Positions 17,457 through 25,331 of a DNA stretch of 39,856 nt are shown one piece after another (the first letter of the stretch is position 1; every line of letters begins with the position of its first letter). A program made the position numbers and the translations under genes. This stretch comes from Paenibacillus phytorum. GTDB taxonomy: Bacteria > Bacillota > Bacilli > Paenibacillales > NBRC-103111. The notes beneath the pieces were generated by a model. That model saw only the letters and a program-made list of their open reading frames with translations, had not been told where the DNA came from and ran no database searches. The DNA lies in contig NZ_WHOA01000153.1 in NCBI RefSeq assembly GCF_013141715.1, positions 1 to 39,856 on the forward strand, given 5' to 3'.

Positions 17457-18542
17457 TCACAAGGAGACCCATTTCTTCGTACGGAGAGAAGCCATCGCCG
17501 CCTCAGCTGTAACAATGGACGTTGTGGCTGCGGTCCCGTCGAACAGCGATTGCAAGCTTTCCTGCACCGGCTTCCCTTGAACGGCGTCCCGGAATGCCGT
17601 CATTTCCTTCTCGATCAGTGTCGCCAACCAGTGCGGCATCTTGGAAACAGCAGTCCCGTAGGCTACGCCGCTGTCGACTTTTTGATACGATTGCGCGCGT
17701 TCCAGGTCCTCCTCCGCAGAGTAATTCAAATTATGGCTGGTGATATATCCGCCTTTATTCAGTTCGACCTTCGAATTTTTTAGATCGAGAAGAATGGCGC
17801 CTTCCGTTCCGTTAATTTTGACGAAATGCTCGCCCCAGCGAAATCCGGACCCGTACTGCATCGTGCCGAGCGTCCCGTCGGCGAATTTCAGTGTCAGCAA
17901 CAAGACGTCCTCCTCGTCGCCGAAGCCTTCCCCTTGATGCGCCAAATTGCCTCCGGCCATGCAAACCGAAACCGCCGGTCCCATAATCGCTTGCAAAAAA
18001 TCAAGTTCGTGAATGTGGTGAAACAGATGGCCCCCAGAGGTGGCATTGTTTTTCTTCCAGCTGACGGTCGTCTGTTGGTCCTCCCAGCCGGTTCTTTCCG
18101 AATGGCAAACGATCGGACGGCCGATCTCTCCGTCTAAGATCCATTGCTTGACTTGGCGTACGCCGTTCATGAAATGCATGATATGACCGGCCATAAACAA
18201 AACGCCGGATGCACGGCACGCCACGACCATTTCTTCGCAATCGCTCGATGTAAGGGCAATCGGTTTTTCGCAGAACACATGCTTTCCATGCTTGGCGGCT
18301 TGAATAACCGGATCTTTGTGAACGTGGTTCGGGCTGGCCACTACAATAGCGTCAATATCATCCCGATTCACCATATCCTCCAAGCGGTCAATCGCTTCGC
18401 ATTGCAGCTCCTCGGACAACGAGACTACTCTGCTTCCACCATGAACGGCAACAACCCGTGAACCCTCAAGCTGGTTCAAAACCCTTGCAAGTTCCCCTCC
18501 AAAATAGCCGCTGCCGACAACTCCGAAACGAACGTTTTTCAT
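17457..18542 (-). CDS. Gfo/Idh/MocA oxidoreductase, first of a tandem pair, NanOx/YjhC candidate
   Basis: This protein has 361 residues. Its ATG follows GAGGGGATAGAGG. The nucleotide-binding loop is GVVGSGYFGG, the catalytic-Lys motif EKPIAL is near residue 91, and the substrate-domain motif is GGHLFHHIHELDFLQ. It is clearly paralogous to the next gene, only 22 bp downstream, and the two are of nearly equal length. The differences are concentrated in the last hundred residues and in the motif before the HELD (HLFHH against YLFHY). The substrates of the two copies may therefore differ, for example 2,7-anhydro-Neu5Ac and its Neu5Gc or O-acetylated form, which is speculation. The gene follows the NanQ-like gene by about 70 bp. 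Confidence 0.85.
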   Translation of the reverse strand: MKNVRFGVVGSGYFGGELARVLNQLEGSRVVAVHGGSRVVSLSEELQCEAIDRLEDMVNRDDIDAIVVASPNHVHKDPVIQAAKHGKHVFCEKPIALTSSDCEEMVVACRASGVLFMAGHIMHFMNGVRQVKQWILDGEIGRPIVCHSERTGWEDQQTTVSWKKNNATSGGHLFHHIHELDFLQAIMGPAVSVCMAGGNLAHQGEGFGDEEDVLLLTLKFADGTLGTMQYGSGFRWGEHFVKINGTEGAILLDLKNSKVELNKGGYITSHNLNYSAEEDLERAQSYQKVDSGVAYGTAVSKMPHWLATLIEKEMTAFRDAVQGKPVQESLQSLFDGTAATTSIVTAEAAMASLRTKKWVSL

Positions 18543-18613
18543 TTCCTCTATCCCCTCGCAATGATTATAAACGGCTCATAAACTGGTCTCGTTTCGTTAG
18601 CAAAGGGTACGCA

Positions 18614-19084
18614 CTATGGATGTAACAGCCCCACATGAACTTTGACTACTGCTTTCTTGATTTTCGATGAATGCCCCATGCCAGGTCTATGAATATCGTT
18701 AGGGAAAAAGACGGCGAACATGCCAGGCTTGAGATGAAGTAAAATCTCGTCTGACGAAGGATCATACAACGCATAATCCTGTTCACTATCATAGGCTCTA
18801 ACCGCTTGGACATCTTCCCGCTGCGAAGACCAACCGATCGTCTCTTCGCCTTCGATCAGGTAGTGGATATCAATATATGACTCGTGCTTCTCGGCAAGTT
18901 GCTCATCCATCGGTTTAGCATCGAATTCCATAAACGATACGTACATCTTATCACCGTTGATCTCAACTCGACCTTCAGGTGAGTTTCCTTTAAACAGTAG
19001 ATTTAGTTCCTCTAAGGCCGTCGCGATAACTGTATGCTCAAATTTACATTGCTTTTCCCACAATGACATAGCACCTAAAATCAT
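18614..19084 (-). CDS. YhcH/YjgK/YiaL (DUF386) family protein, NanQ-like sialic acid anomerase
   Basis: This protein has 156 residues, the normal size for this cupin-like family. Its ATG follows GGGGGAAT. The conserved core is present: EKHESYIDIHYLIEGEETIG with two metal-ligand His and a Glu, FPNDIHRPG with a third His, and KKAVVKVHV at the end. Family members bind a metal in a small beta-barrel. The E. coli member YhcH (NanQ) is reported to speed up anomer interchange of sialic acid, turning the alpha form released by sialidases into the form NanA uses. The position between the regulator gene and the oxidoreductases within the nan cluster fits that role. Confidence 0.85.
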   Translation of the reverse strand: MILGAMSLWEKQCKFEHTVIATALEELNLLFKGNSPEGRVEINGDKMYVSFMEFDAKPMDEQLAEKHESYIDIHYLIEGEETIGWSSQREDVQAVRAYDSEQDYALYDPSSDEILLHLKPGMFAVFFPNDIHRPGMGHSSKIKKAVVKVHVGLLHP

Positions 19085-19117
19085 GGTCCATTCCCCCAGT
19101 TGTACATGTGTAATACC

Positions 19118-19972
19118 TCAAAGCAATTTCACGACCACGGACTCCGCTGTACTTTCCTTGTTCCTAATCGATTCCTCGTAGGATCTTTTGAAATATTCAA
19201 CATATAAGACATCTAACAAATAGAGCTGCGAAATTTTCGCCGACAAGGAACCACCTTGCAGAGGACCTTCATTTGCGCCGCATAACAGCGTAAGATCAGA
19301 ATACGAAGTTAATGGAGACTTTACAAAGCGTGTAATCGAAATGACGGTTGCCCCGCTTTCCTTTGCCTTTTTCGCCACCTCAATCGAATCCTTGGTTGAA
19401 CCGGAATACGAGATGATCACAGCGACATCCCGTTTCGTCATCAATGCCGCCGACATCATCTGAAGATGTGAATCGATTGTGCATTCCGTTTTGTTCGTGA
19501 TGCGCATGAACTTAATTTTCGCTTCCATAGCCGTCATTAATGATGAGCCTACACCGAAAAATATAACTTTTTCTGCTTGGAGCAAAAAGTTAATGGCTTC
19601 ATCGATTTTGGAGCTATCAATTAAATTAAACGTTTCGTTCAACGCACTGATGTTGGTTGACAACACCTTGGAAGCAACTTGTCCGATTGAATCATTCATC
19701 AAAACCTTCTCAGTCAGCTGCGGAATTTCATTTTCCACGGTGATGCTATGCGCCAGAGCAATTTTGAAATCTTGGTAGCCCTTATAACTCAAGGACTTGC
19801 AAAACCTGAATATGCTGGATTCGCCAACTCCACAAACATCTGCGAGGTCCGTAATCGACATATAGACAACACTGTTCAAGTTCTCCAGGACATAGTCCGC
19901 CACTTTTTTTTCCGTAGTTGTCAGGTTGTTATATTTAGAATGAATGGTTGTAAAAATATTGATTGCGCGCAA
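19118..19972 (-). CDS. RpiR-family transcriptional regulator, probable NanR
   Basis: This protein has 284 residues. It starts at a TTG (19972) with AGAGGGTG well placed in front; no ATG fits as well. Residues 1-77 form the RpiR winged helix-turn-helix, including SITDLADVCGVGESSIFRFC. Residues about 115-250 are a SIS sugar-phosphate-binding domain, with FFGVGSSLMTAMEAKIKF and VIISYSGSTKDSIEVAKKAK. RpiR regulators of nan operons in other bacteria respond to ManNAc-6-P or GlcNAc-6-P. Here the gene sits after nanK in the operon it presumably controls, which gives feedback. The ligand is inferred from context. Confidence 0.88.
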   Translation of the reverse strand: MRAINIFTTIHSKYNNLTTTEKKVADYVLENLNSVVYMSITDLADVCGVGESSIFRFCKSLSYKGYQDFKIALAHSITVENEIPQLTEKVLMNDSIGQVASKVLSTNISALNETFNLIDSSKIDEAINFLLQAEKVIFFGVGSSLMTAMEAKIKFMRITNKTECTIDSHLQMMSAALMTKRDVAVIISYSGSTKDSIEVAKKAKESGATVISITRFVKSPLTSYSDLTLLCGANEGPLQGGSLSAKISQLYLLDVLYVEYFKRSYEESIRNKESTAESVVVKLL

Positions 19973-19991
19973 ACTGTCACCCTCTTTAACT

Positions 19992-20037
19992 CCAAGATTC
20001 AGACATGATGCGCAGTAGTGATGCTATTGCGCCTCTT
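19992..20037 (-). other. Small hairpin region between nanK and the RpiR gene
   Basis: The 65-bp gap contains a near-perfect 9-bp inverted repeat, GCGCAGTAG with CTATTGCGC, around a five-base loop. One pair is G-T on one strand and mismatched on the other. It has no T-run. It could lower expression of the downstream regulator or protect the upstream transcript end. Confidence 0.3.
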
Positions 20038-20922
20038 TCAGCGTAAGAATAATGAGGCCGCGCCCAATAAACCAGCCTTATTTCCCAAGGAAGCTTTAAG
20101 AATTTTCACGTCTGCAAAACTTTCCATGATCAACTCTTGCGTTTGTACCTCGACTAACCGAACTAGCTCATCTTGCTCCATCACACCGCCCCCTACAATG
20201 ATCGCCGAGGGATTAAAAATATGAATGAGAGAAGCTAGACCTATGGCTACCTCAGCCGTCCAAGCATGTAAGATTTGTTGTAATGGTTCGTTTCCTAATC
20301 TTATCTTACCAAAAAAAACCTTCCCGTCCACACATTCCGAATCCACTTGTTGAGCCATTCGAACCAATGCTGTCGCTGAGGCGTAGGTTTCATAGTAAGG
20401 CTTACCTTCCCCATCGCTCTTTCCCGATAACGGATGAGTAACGATATGGCCGAATTCCGCGGCCACCCCATTAGCTCCTCGATATATTTGACGATCGATG
20501 ACGATAGATCCGCCGATACCGGTCCCGAACGTAAGACATAAAAAATCCTGATACAATTCCCCTACGCCAAAATAGGCCTCGCCCAATGCTGCCGCGTTGA
20601 CATCATTTTCAACCATAACAGGCTTATGGAAGCGATTTTCAACAATCTCCCTAATTTTCATTCCTGTGTAATTGGGAATATTGTCATTCGCATACACAAT
20701 ATACCCTTCATCGGAATTGACTTGTCCGGCTGTGCTAATCGCGATGGCATCGTAATCCGCATATGCCGCCAGCTCGCTAAGCAATTTTTCGATGACATGT
20801 GGGCCTCCCATCAGGCTTTCCGTGGGATATTCCTTAAATTGTTCGATATTTCCTCGTTCATCGCAAATGCCCATCTTGGTGTTGGTACCGCCAATATCCG
20901 CCGCTAAGATTTTCATTGTCAT
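20038..20922 (-). CDS. nanK: ROK-family kinase, probable N-acetylmannosamine kinase NanK
   Basis: This protein has 294 residues. It phosphorylates ManNAc, released by NanA, to ManNAc-6-P. The ATP-binding motif DIGGTNTKMG is at the N-terminus, ENDVNAAALGE supplies the catalytic Asp, and FGTGIGG and GGGVMEQDEL follow as usual for ROK proteins. The zinc motif CxCGxxGCxE is missing: after EFGHI the chain reads HPLSGKSDGEGKPYYETYAS with no cysteines. I recall that several Firmicute or Fusobacterium NanK proteins also lack this site. The start ATG lies only three bases after the nanE stop and has no strong ribosome site of its own, which indicates translational coupling. ATG 20916 is an alternative start. 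Confidence 0.85.
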   Translation of the reverse strand: MTMKILAADIGGTNTKMGICDERGNIEQFKEYPTESLMGGPHVIEKLLSELAAYADYDAIAISTAGQVNSDEGYIVYANDNIPNYTGMKIREIVENRFHKPVMVENDVNAAALGEAYFGVGELYQDFLCLTFGTGIGGSIVIDRQIYRGANGVAAEFGHIVTHPLSGKSDGEGKPYYETYASATALVRMAQQVDSECVDGKVFFGKIRLGNEPLQQILHAWTAEVAIGLASLIHIFNPSAIIVGGGVMEQDELVRLVEVQTQELIMESFADVKILKASLGNKAGLLGAASLFLR

Positions 20923-20925
20923 GGT

Positions 20926-21615
20926 TTATAGGATAGCCCTTACGAATTTTTTGGTAATTTCCATCGGTCTCGTAATGATTGATCCCACAACAGCCGAATA
21001 GATACCTAGATCAAATAATTTTCTCAATTCCTCGGGTGTCGATATGCCACCCTCTGCGATGACGGGAATGGATAACGTGGTCACGAGTTTCTCAACCAAT
21101 TCGAAATTAGGCAATGATTTGTCTTTCGTCGCTTTGGTATAACCACATAACGTTGTACCCACACAGTCAAACCCAAGCTCAGCAGCCCTGACAGCTTCTT
21201 CATAGGTGGAGCAATCCGCCATAAAGAGCTGATCCTTGTACTTCGCTCTTAGCCCCGGAAATAGCTCCGATATCGTAGAACCATCCGGCCTAATGCGATC
21301 GGTCGCATCCATCGCGATCATATCTACGCCTTCCTGATAAAGCGCATCTACTTCCTTCTGAGTAGGCGTGATAAAGACATCGGAGCCTTTGTACACTTGT
21401 TTGATGATCCCGATAATCGGTAAATTCACATGTTTCTTGATTTCTTGAATATCCTCTACGCTATTTGCACGAATCCCCGAGGCTCCACCTAAATATGCCG
21501 CATAGGACATTCTCCCCATAATAAAAGGACTATGCAGCGGTTCTTCCGGCAAAGCTTGGCAAGAAACGACCAATTTTCTTTTTATCATATCCAGAATAGT
21601 TTTATTTGTATCCAT
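20926..21615 (-). CDS. nanE: N-acetylmannosamine-6-phosphate 2-epimerase NanE
   Basis: This protein has 229 residues from ATG 21615, with GGAG nine bases ahead; the GTG at 21633 overlaps that site and is less likely. It converts ManNAc-6-P to GlcNAc-6-P. Family landmarks in order are VSCQALPEEPLHS, GASGIRANS, PIIGIIK with the catalytic Lys near 72, MDATDR, FMADCST, GTTLCGYT, and AEGGISTPE with the catalytic Glu, followed by the phosphate loop VVGSIITRP. It is a complete TIM barrel of normal length. It follows the permease gene by 26 bp and overlaps functionally with nanK, which starts immediately after it. Confidence 0.95.
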   Translation of the reverse strand: MDTNKTILDMIKRKLVVSCQALPEEPLHSPFIMGRMSYAAYLGGASGIRANSVEDIQEIKKHVNLPIIGIIKQVYKGSDVFITPTQKEVDALYQEGVDMIAMDATDRIRPDGSTISELFPGLRAKYKDQLFMADCSTYEEAVRAAELGFDCVGTTLCGYTKATKDKSLPNFELVEKLVTTLSIPVIAEGGISTPEELRKLFDLGIYSAVVGSIITRPMEITKKFVRAIL

Positions 21616-21641
21616 CCGGTTCCAACTCCACACTTAAATTT

Positions 21642-22484
21642 TTATTCCTTAACTGCACCGGCCGTCATTCCTTGGGTAAAGTAACGCTGGAATAATACGA
21701 AGATTAACAGCATTGGAATTGCAGCGACCGTTGCACCCGCCATTTTATATGCGAAATTCGGATTAAGATCCTGCATTAAGGTTGCAGTACCGACCATTAA
21801 CGTTTTCATGTTTTTCTCTTGTCCAACAACGGACTGCCATAAGTAATCGTTCCATACTTGAACGAAGTTTAAGATAAATAATGCGCCAATACCTGGTTTA
21901 ACAATCGGCAGCATAATTTGCATGAAAGTCTTCCATTCCCCGGCTCCGTCAATCCTAGCGGCTTCTCTTAACGCATTCGGAGTCGCATCGAAGAAGCCTT
22001 TTAACAAAAACACACCAAATGCAGTGGCCACGTTCGGCCAGATCATGCCGCTGTAACTGTTAACCATCCCGAATTGCTGCGTGATTCGGAATAAAGGGAC
22101 AATCATGATTTCTTTAGGAATCATCAAGCTCGAAACAAAAATGATGAAGATGATATTGCTGCCTTTGAACGTAATTTTCGAAAAGGCGTAAGCAGCCATC
22201 GCTCCGACAGCGATCACAAGGACCGTGGTGACGCCAGAAACAAACACACTGTTGAATACCCATCTTAAAGCCGGTTGACTTTGAAACACGTCCGCATAGT
22301 TGGAGAAAGTGATCGTGGTAGGCCACCAGTCAGGCGGCATTTTCACAACATCCGAGCTGTTCTTAAGTGAACTTGTAAACAACCAATATAATGGAAACAA
22401 GTTAAAAATCGCGAAGATAAAGATGATCACATTCGATATGAGATCAAATCGCTCCATTTTCTTCTTGTTGTTAGACTTCGACAT
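21642..22484 (-). CDS. Carbohydrate ABC transporter permease (MalG type) of the nan operon
   Basis: This protein has 280 residues from ATG 22484, preceded by GAGGGGGG. It has six predicted helices. The EAA loop LREAARIDGAGEWKTFMQIM is in the second half, and the chain ends QRYFTQGMTAGAVKE, typical of MalG-like permeases. It overlaps the end of the MalF-type gene at its ribosome site, so the two are co-translated. It forms the membrane channel with that partner and takes substrate from the lipoprotein encoded further upstream. The position between nanA and nanE suggests sialic acid or a related free sugar as substrate. Confidence 0.9.
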   Translation of the reverse strand: MSKSNNKKKMERFDLISNVIIFIFAIFNLFPLYWLFTSSLKNSSDVVKMPPDWWPTTITFSNYADVFQSQPALRWVFNSVFVSGVTTVLVIAVGAMAAYAFSKITFKGSNIIFIIFVSSLMIPKEIMIVPLFRITQQFGMVNSYSGMIWPNVATAFGVFLLKGFFDATPNALREAARIDGAGEWKTFMQIMLPIVKPGIGALFILNFVQVWNDYLWQSVVGQEKNMKTLMVGTATLMQDLNPNFAYKMAGATVAAIPMLLIFVLFQRYFTQGMTAGAVKE

Positions 22485-22498
22485 GCTGAATCCCCCCC

Positions 22499-23374
22499 TC
22501 ACTTCTCCTTGACTAAGCTTCTTAACTGAGGCACGGACAACAATAGCGTAATCACGAACATAATAACCCCAACAGCAGAAGCCATGCCAAGTTGATTATA
22601 TTTAAATGCGTTATTGTAGAGATAGTACATCAGCGTCACGGAAGAATTATTCGGTCCTCCGCCTGTTAAGAGCTGAATAACAACGAATATTTTCAAAACA
22701 GCAATGATGTTGATGATCACAATATACACCGTTGTGGATTGGACAGAAGGAATTAATATTTTGAAAATAACCTGCCATCTGCTCGCGCCATCCACTTCTG
22801 CCGCTTCAAACAAATCCTTAGGTACACCTAGCATCGCGGCGATATAGAGAATGATCGCTTGCCCAACATTTGTAGCGAATGTTACGAATATAATAACCGG
22901 CATAACCGTTGTTGTTTTCCCCAGTAAATTAACAGTGCCTAGACCCATTTCCTGCGAGAAATAAGAAATTAGCCCATTAGCAGGATTCAGTAAGAAACTC
23001 CATACCATACTCATGACAACCATAGAAACCATTACGGGTACATAGTAGCTACCTCGAATGAATGAAACATACTTGGCATTCTTGTCAAATACAGCGGAAG
23101 CTACAAACAACGCGAATCCGACCGTAAGAATAACGATAAAAACAACGAACACAACCGTGTTGATAAGCGCTTTAAAAAATACTGGATCGTTAAACAGCGC
23201 GACGTAATTGTCCAGTCCAACAAACTTTTCAGATTGATAATTGATCCGATACAAGCTAAGTCTTATACCTTCAATAATCGGATATACCAAGAAAACTAAG
23301 AAAATCAGCATCTGCGGAGAAATAAACAAGTAACCGGTGATATTATCTTTGATGGATTGACTACGTATTCTCAT
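22499..23374 (-). CDS. Carbohydrate ABC transporter permease (MalF type) of the nan operon
   Basis: This protein has 291 residues. Its ATG follows AGAAAGGAAA. The first helix begins near residue 14 (GYLFISPQMLIFLVFLVYP), followed by the periplasmic-side loop and five more helices. The EAA motif is VPKDLFEAAEVDGASRWQVI, and VQLLTGGGPNNSS is the usual sequence before the last helices. It is the partner of the MalG-type protein downstream. A strong hairpin separates it from the binding-protein gene, a common arrangement that leaves the binding protein more abundant than the permeases. Confidence 0.9.
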   Translation of the reverse strand: MRIRSQSIKDNITGYLFISPQMLIFLVFLVYPIIEGIRLSLYRINYQSEKFVGLDNYVALFNDPVFFKALINTVVFVVFIVILTVGFALFVASAVFDKNAKYVSFIRGSYYVPVMVSMVVMSMVWSFLLNPANGLISYFSQEMGLGTVNLLGKTTTVMPVIIFVTFATNVGQAIILYIAAMLGVPKDLFEAAEVDGASRWQVIFKILIPSVQSTTVYIVIINIIAVLKIFVVIQLLTGGGPNNSSVTLMYYLYNNAFKYNQLGMASAVGVIMFVITLLLSVPQLRSLVKEK

Positions 23375-23398
23375 ATCGGTTTTCCTTTCTAATTAGCA

Positions 23399-23425
23399 GC
23401 CTTAGGATCTCGTTGATCCTAAGGC
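23399..23425 (-). other. Perfect stem-loop between binding-protein and permease genes
   Basis: GCCTTAGGATC (23399-23409) pairs without mismatch with GATCCTAAGGC (23415-23425) across a five-base loop. No T-run follows on the minus strand. In sugar ABC operons such intercistronic hairpins stabilise the 3' end of the binding-protein message or partly terminate transcription, so this is a likely expression-level control. Confidence 0.6.
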
Positions 23426-23449
23426 CGTTAATCGTTTATTGATTATTCA

Positions 23450-24865
23450 TTACTTCGTTTGATAAATAACCGAGTTCTCTTTATTGGATTGAATGACCTT
23501 ATTGCCTTTGGTTTGATAATCCTTCACAACCTGCTCAGGTGTTTTGTAACCTGTATATAGGGCTTGAAGTTCTGGATAAAGAACTTCTCTTAATTGACTA
23601 TAGCCTGGAACGTTGCCGCTGAAATTAAACAGATACTTGGAGTTTGCATCATAAGCAGCAAAGAGTGGGTTTACGTCCTTAAGTTCTTTGGAAACGGAAC
23701 TTCTTACAGGGATACCATTCTTGGACGCCTTGACCAATTCCGGATCTGTGGAGAAGAATTTAACAAAATCTTTGGCTACTTCGACTTTCGCTTTGTCTTT
23801 ATTTTGGAAAACGCTCGCTCCTACTACGTACGTAAAGGACAACGGATCTCCGCTTTCGGACGGAATGTTGGCAAGACGTGCATCGAACTTGGCGCTTTTG
23901 CCGCTAGCCATATCCGCTTTGGTATTATTGAACAAGACTGGATTCGTGAAGCTAATCGCTAGCTGCTGATTGCGGAACATGCCGTTCGCATCATTGGACG
24001 ATACCGATTCAGGTCCCGGATTCGTGTAACCTGCATCCCTGATTTTCTTCAACCAAGACGCAGCCTTAACACCGTTCGCATCATCTAGAACGATATTCCC
24101 TTTATCATCAAAGAATTTATTGCCGAACATTCTCATATACGCAAGGTTCCATGTATCCCCTTGATTATTGACAGCATAAAGTGACATCGGATAAGCATTG
24201 GAATATTTGTCTTTCGGCAGGTTGTCTTTCAGACCTTTCAGAATTTGCTCATACTCCGCTAATGTCCATGTCTTAATTTCGTTCGGTCCACCGATGAACT
24301 TCTCTAGTCCAGCTGCTTTGAGCATGTCCGCGTTATAGACCAAAGTTCCTGGATTATGTTGGAACGGATAGAAGTAAACATCTTTACCGAAGGTCACCGC
24401 ATCCCAGAAGTTTTTGGAAATATCGGCTTTGGATGCATCATCCACAATATCAGTTAACGGTACCAAGGCACCGCGGTGAACATAATCGCCCATTGCAAAA
24501 ACGCTTTCAAAAAATACATCTGGCGCCGTGCCGCTGCTTAAGTTGACATTGAGAAGCTGATCGCGTTGGTCGCCTGCAATAACTTCTACTTTAATTTTGG
24601 CATCATACTTTTTGTATTGCGCCGTGAATTTGTCAGCCGCGGCTTTCAAGAAGCTGTCATAGTCAGCGCCTGGTTCTGTGGAATCCATAACACCTTTCCA
24701 CTGTGGTGTCAGCCACACTTTCAGCTCCACCTTTTTACCGGTAGATTGTTGTCCTGCATTGCTAGTATTGGTAGCTTCTTTATTACCGCTTGTACAGCCT
24801 GCAACAATCGAAGCCAACATCGTCAAAGCCAAAACAGCTATAGGAAAGCGTTTGTTTTTCATCAT
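23450..24865 (-). CDS. Sugar ABC transporter substrate-binding lipoprotein of the nan operon
   Basis: This protein has 471 residues. MMKNKRFPIAVLALTMLASI is a signal peptide ending in a lipobox, SIVAGC, so the mature protein is lipid-anchored. It is a family-1 extracellular solute-binding protein of typical length, with GTAPDVFFESVFAMGDYV and a C-terminal YQTKGNKVI segment. The first of two adjacent ATG codons has AAGGGG at the right distance; this ribosome site overlaps the stop region of the truncated hydrolase just upstream. It delivers sugar to the two downstream permeases. Its location next to nanA suggests sialic acid, 2,7-anhydro-sialic acid or ManNAc as ligand; sequence alone does not decide. 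Confidence 0.88.
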   Translation of the reverse strand: MMKNKRFPIAVLALTMLASIVAGCTSGNKEATNTSNAGQQSTGKKVELKVWLTPQWKGVMDSTEPGADYDSFLKAAADKFTAQYKKYDAKIKVEVIAGDQRDQLLNVNLSSGTAPDVFFESVFAMGDYVHRGALVPLTDIVDDASKADISKNFWDAVTFGKDVYFYPFQHNPGTLVYNADMLKAAGLEKFIGGPNEIKTWTLAEYEQILKGLKDNLPKDKYSNAYPMSLYAVNNQGDTWNLAYMRMFGNKFFDDKGNIVLDDANGVKAASWLKKIRDAGYTNPGPESVSSNDANGMFRNQQLAISFTNPVLFNNTKADMASGKSAKFDARLANIPSESGDPLSFTYVVGASVFQNKDKAKVEVAKDFVKFFSTDPELVKASKNGIPVRSSVSKELKDVNPLFAAYDANSKYLFNFSGNVPGYSQLREVLYPELQALYTGYKTPEQVVKDYQTKGNKVIQSNKENSVIYQTK

Positions 24866-24869
24866 AGAT

Positions 24870-25331
24870 TTACCCCTTGTCTAATATATTTGTGATCTGT
24901 CTCTGTATAAATTTCGCCATCTTTCGATGACCAGCTACATCCAGATGCATATAGTCAATCTCATTCATGGCTACTTCGTCTTTGGAATCCGCTAAATGAA
25001 TGCCTGTTCCTCTAAGCAAACTTTCCAAATGTTCCGCCAGCTCCAACGATTTTTCGCTGCACTGGCTTCCCATCGCTCGTCCTATTGGCGTATCGATGTA
25101 CTTCTTTCCTATCGGAGGTGATGCAATGACTAGAACCTCGGGCGTCTGACGGCCGATTCCTGACTCCGTCCCTTTGGTCTTCTTCGCGAGTCTGACAATG
25201 CCTTGAGCAATATTATAAGAAGTAAGACCGAAGCGTTCTTTCGTGTCATTGGTTCCTAGCATGATCACAACCATATCCAAAGGCGAACAATGGTTTTTTT
25301 CATCATTTGCAGAATTGTTGAGTCGCTTCAT
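24870..25331 (-). pseudogene. SGNH/GDSL hydrolase lacking its N-terminal third
   Basis: The 153-residue frame contains block III (VVIMLGTND), a middle segment (EVLVIASPPI) and block V (DYMHLDVAGH, with the catalytic Asp and His). The family's first block, GDSNTWG with the nucleophile Ser, is absent. Relatives have about 210 residues. Its first codons lie inside the end of nanA, read in another frame, and family similarity starts only at about SPLDMVV. This is what a deletion joining the nanA 3' end to the interior of the hydrolase gene would leave. An intact version could have removed O-acetyl groups from sialic acid. Catalysis without the Ser block is not expected. Confidence 0.75.

Noticed and set aside
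16340..18542. The oxidoreductases as inositol dehydrogenases
   Set aside because: No iol genes nearby; the nan context favours a sialic acid role, though sequence alone does not exclude other sugars.
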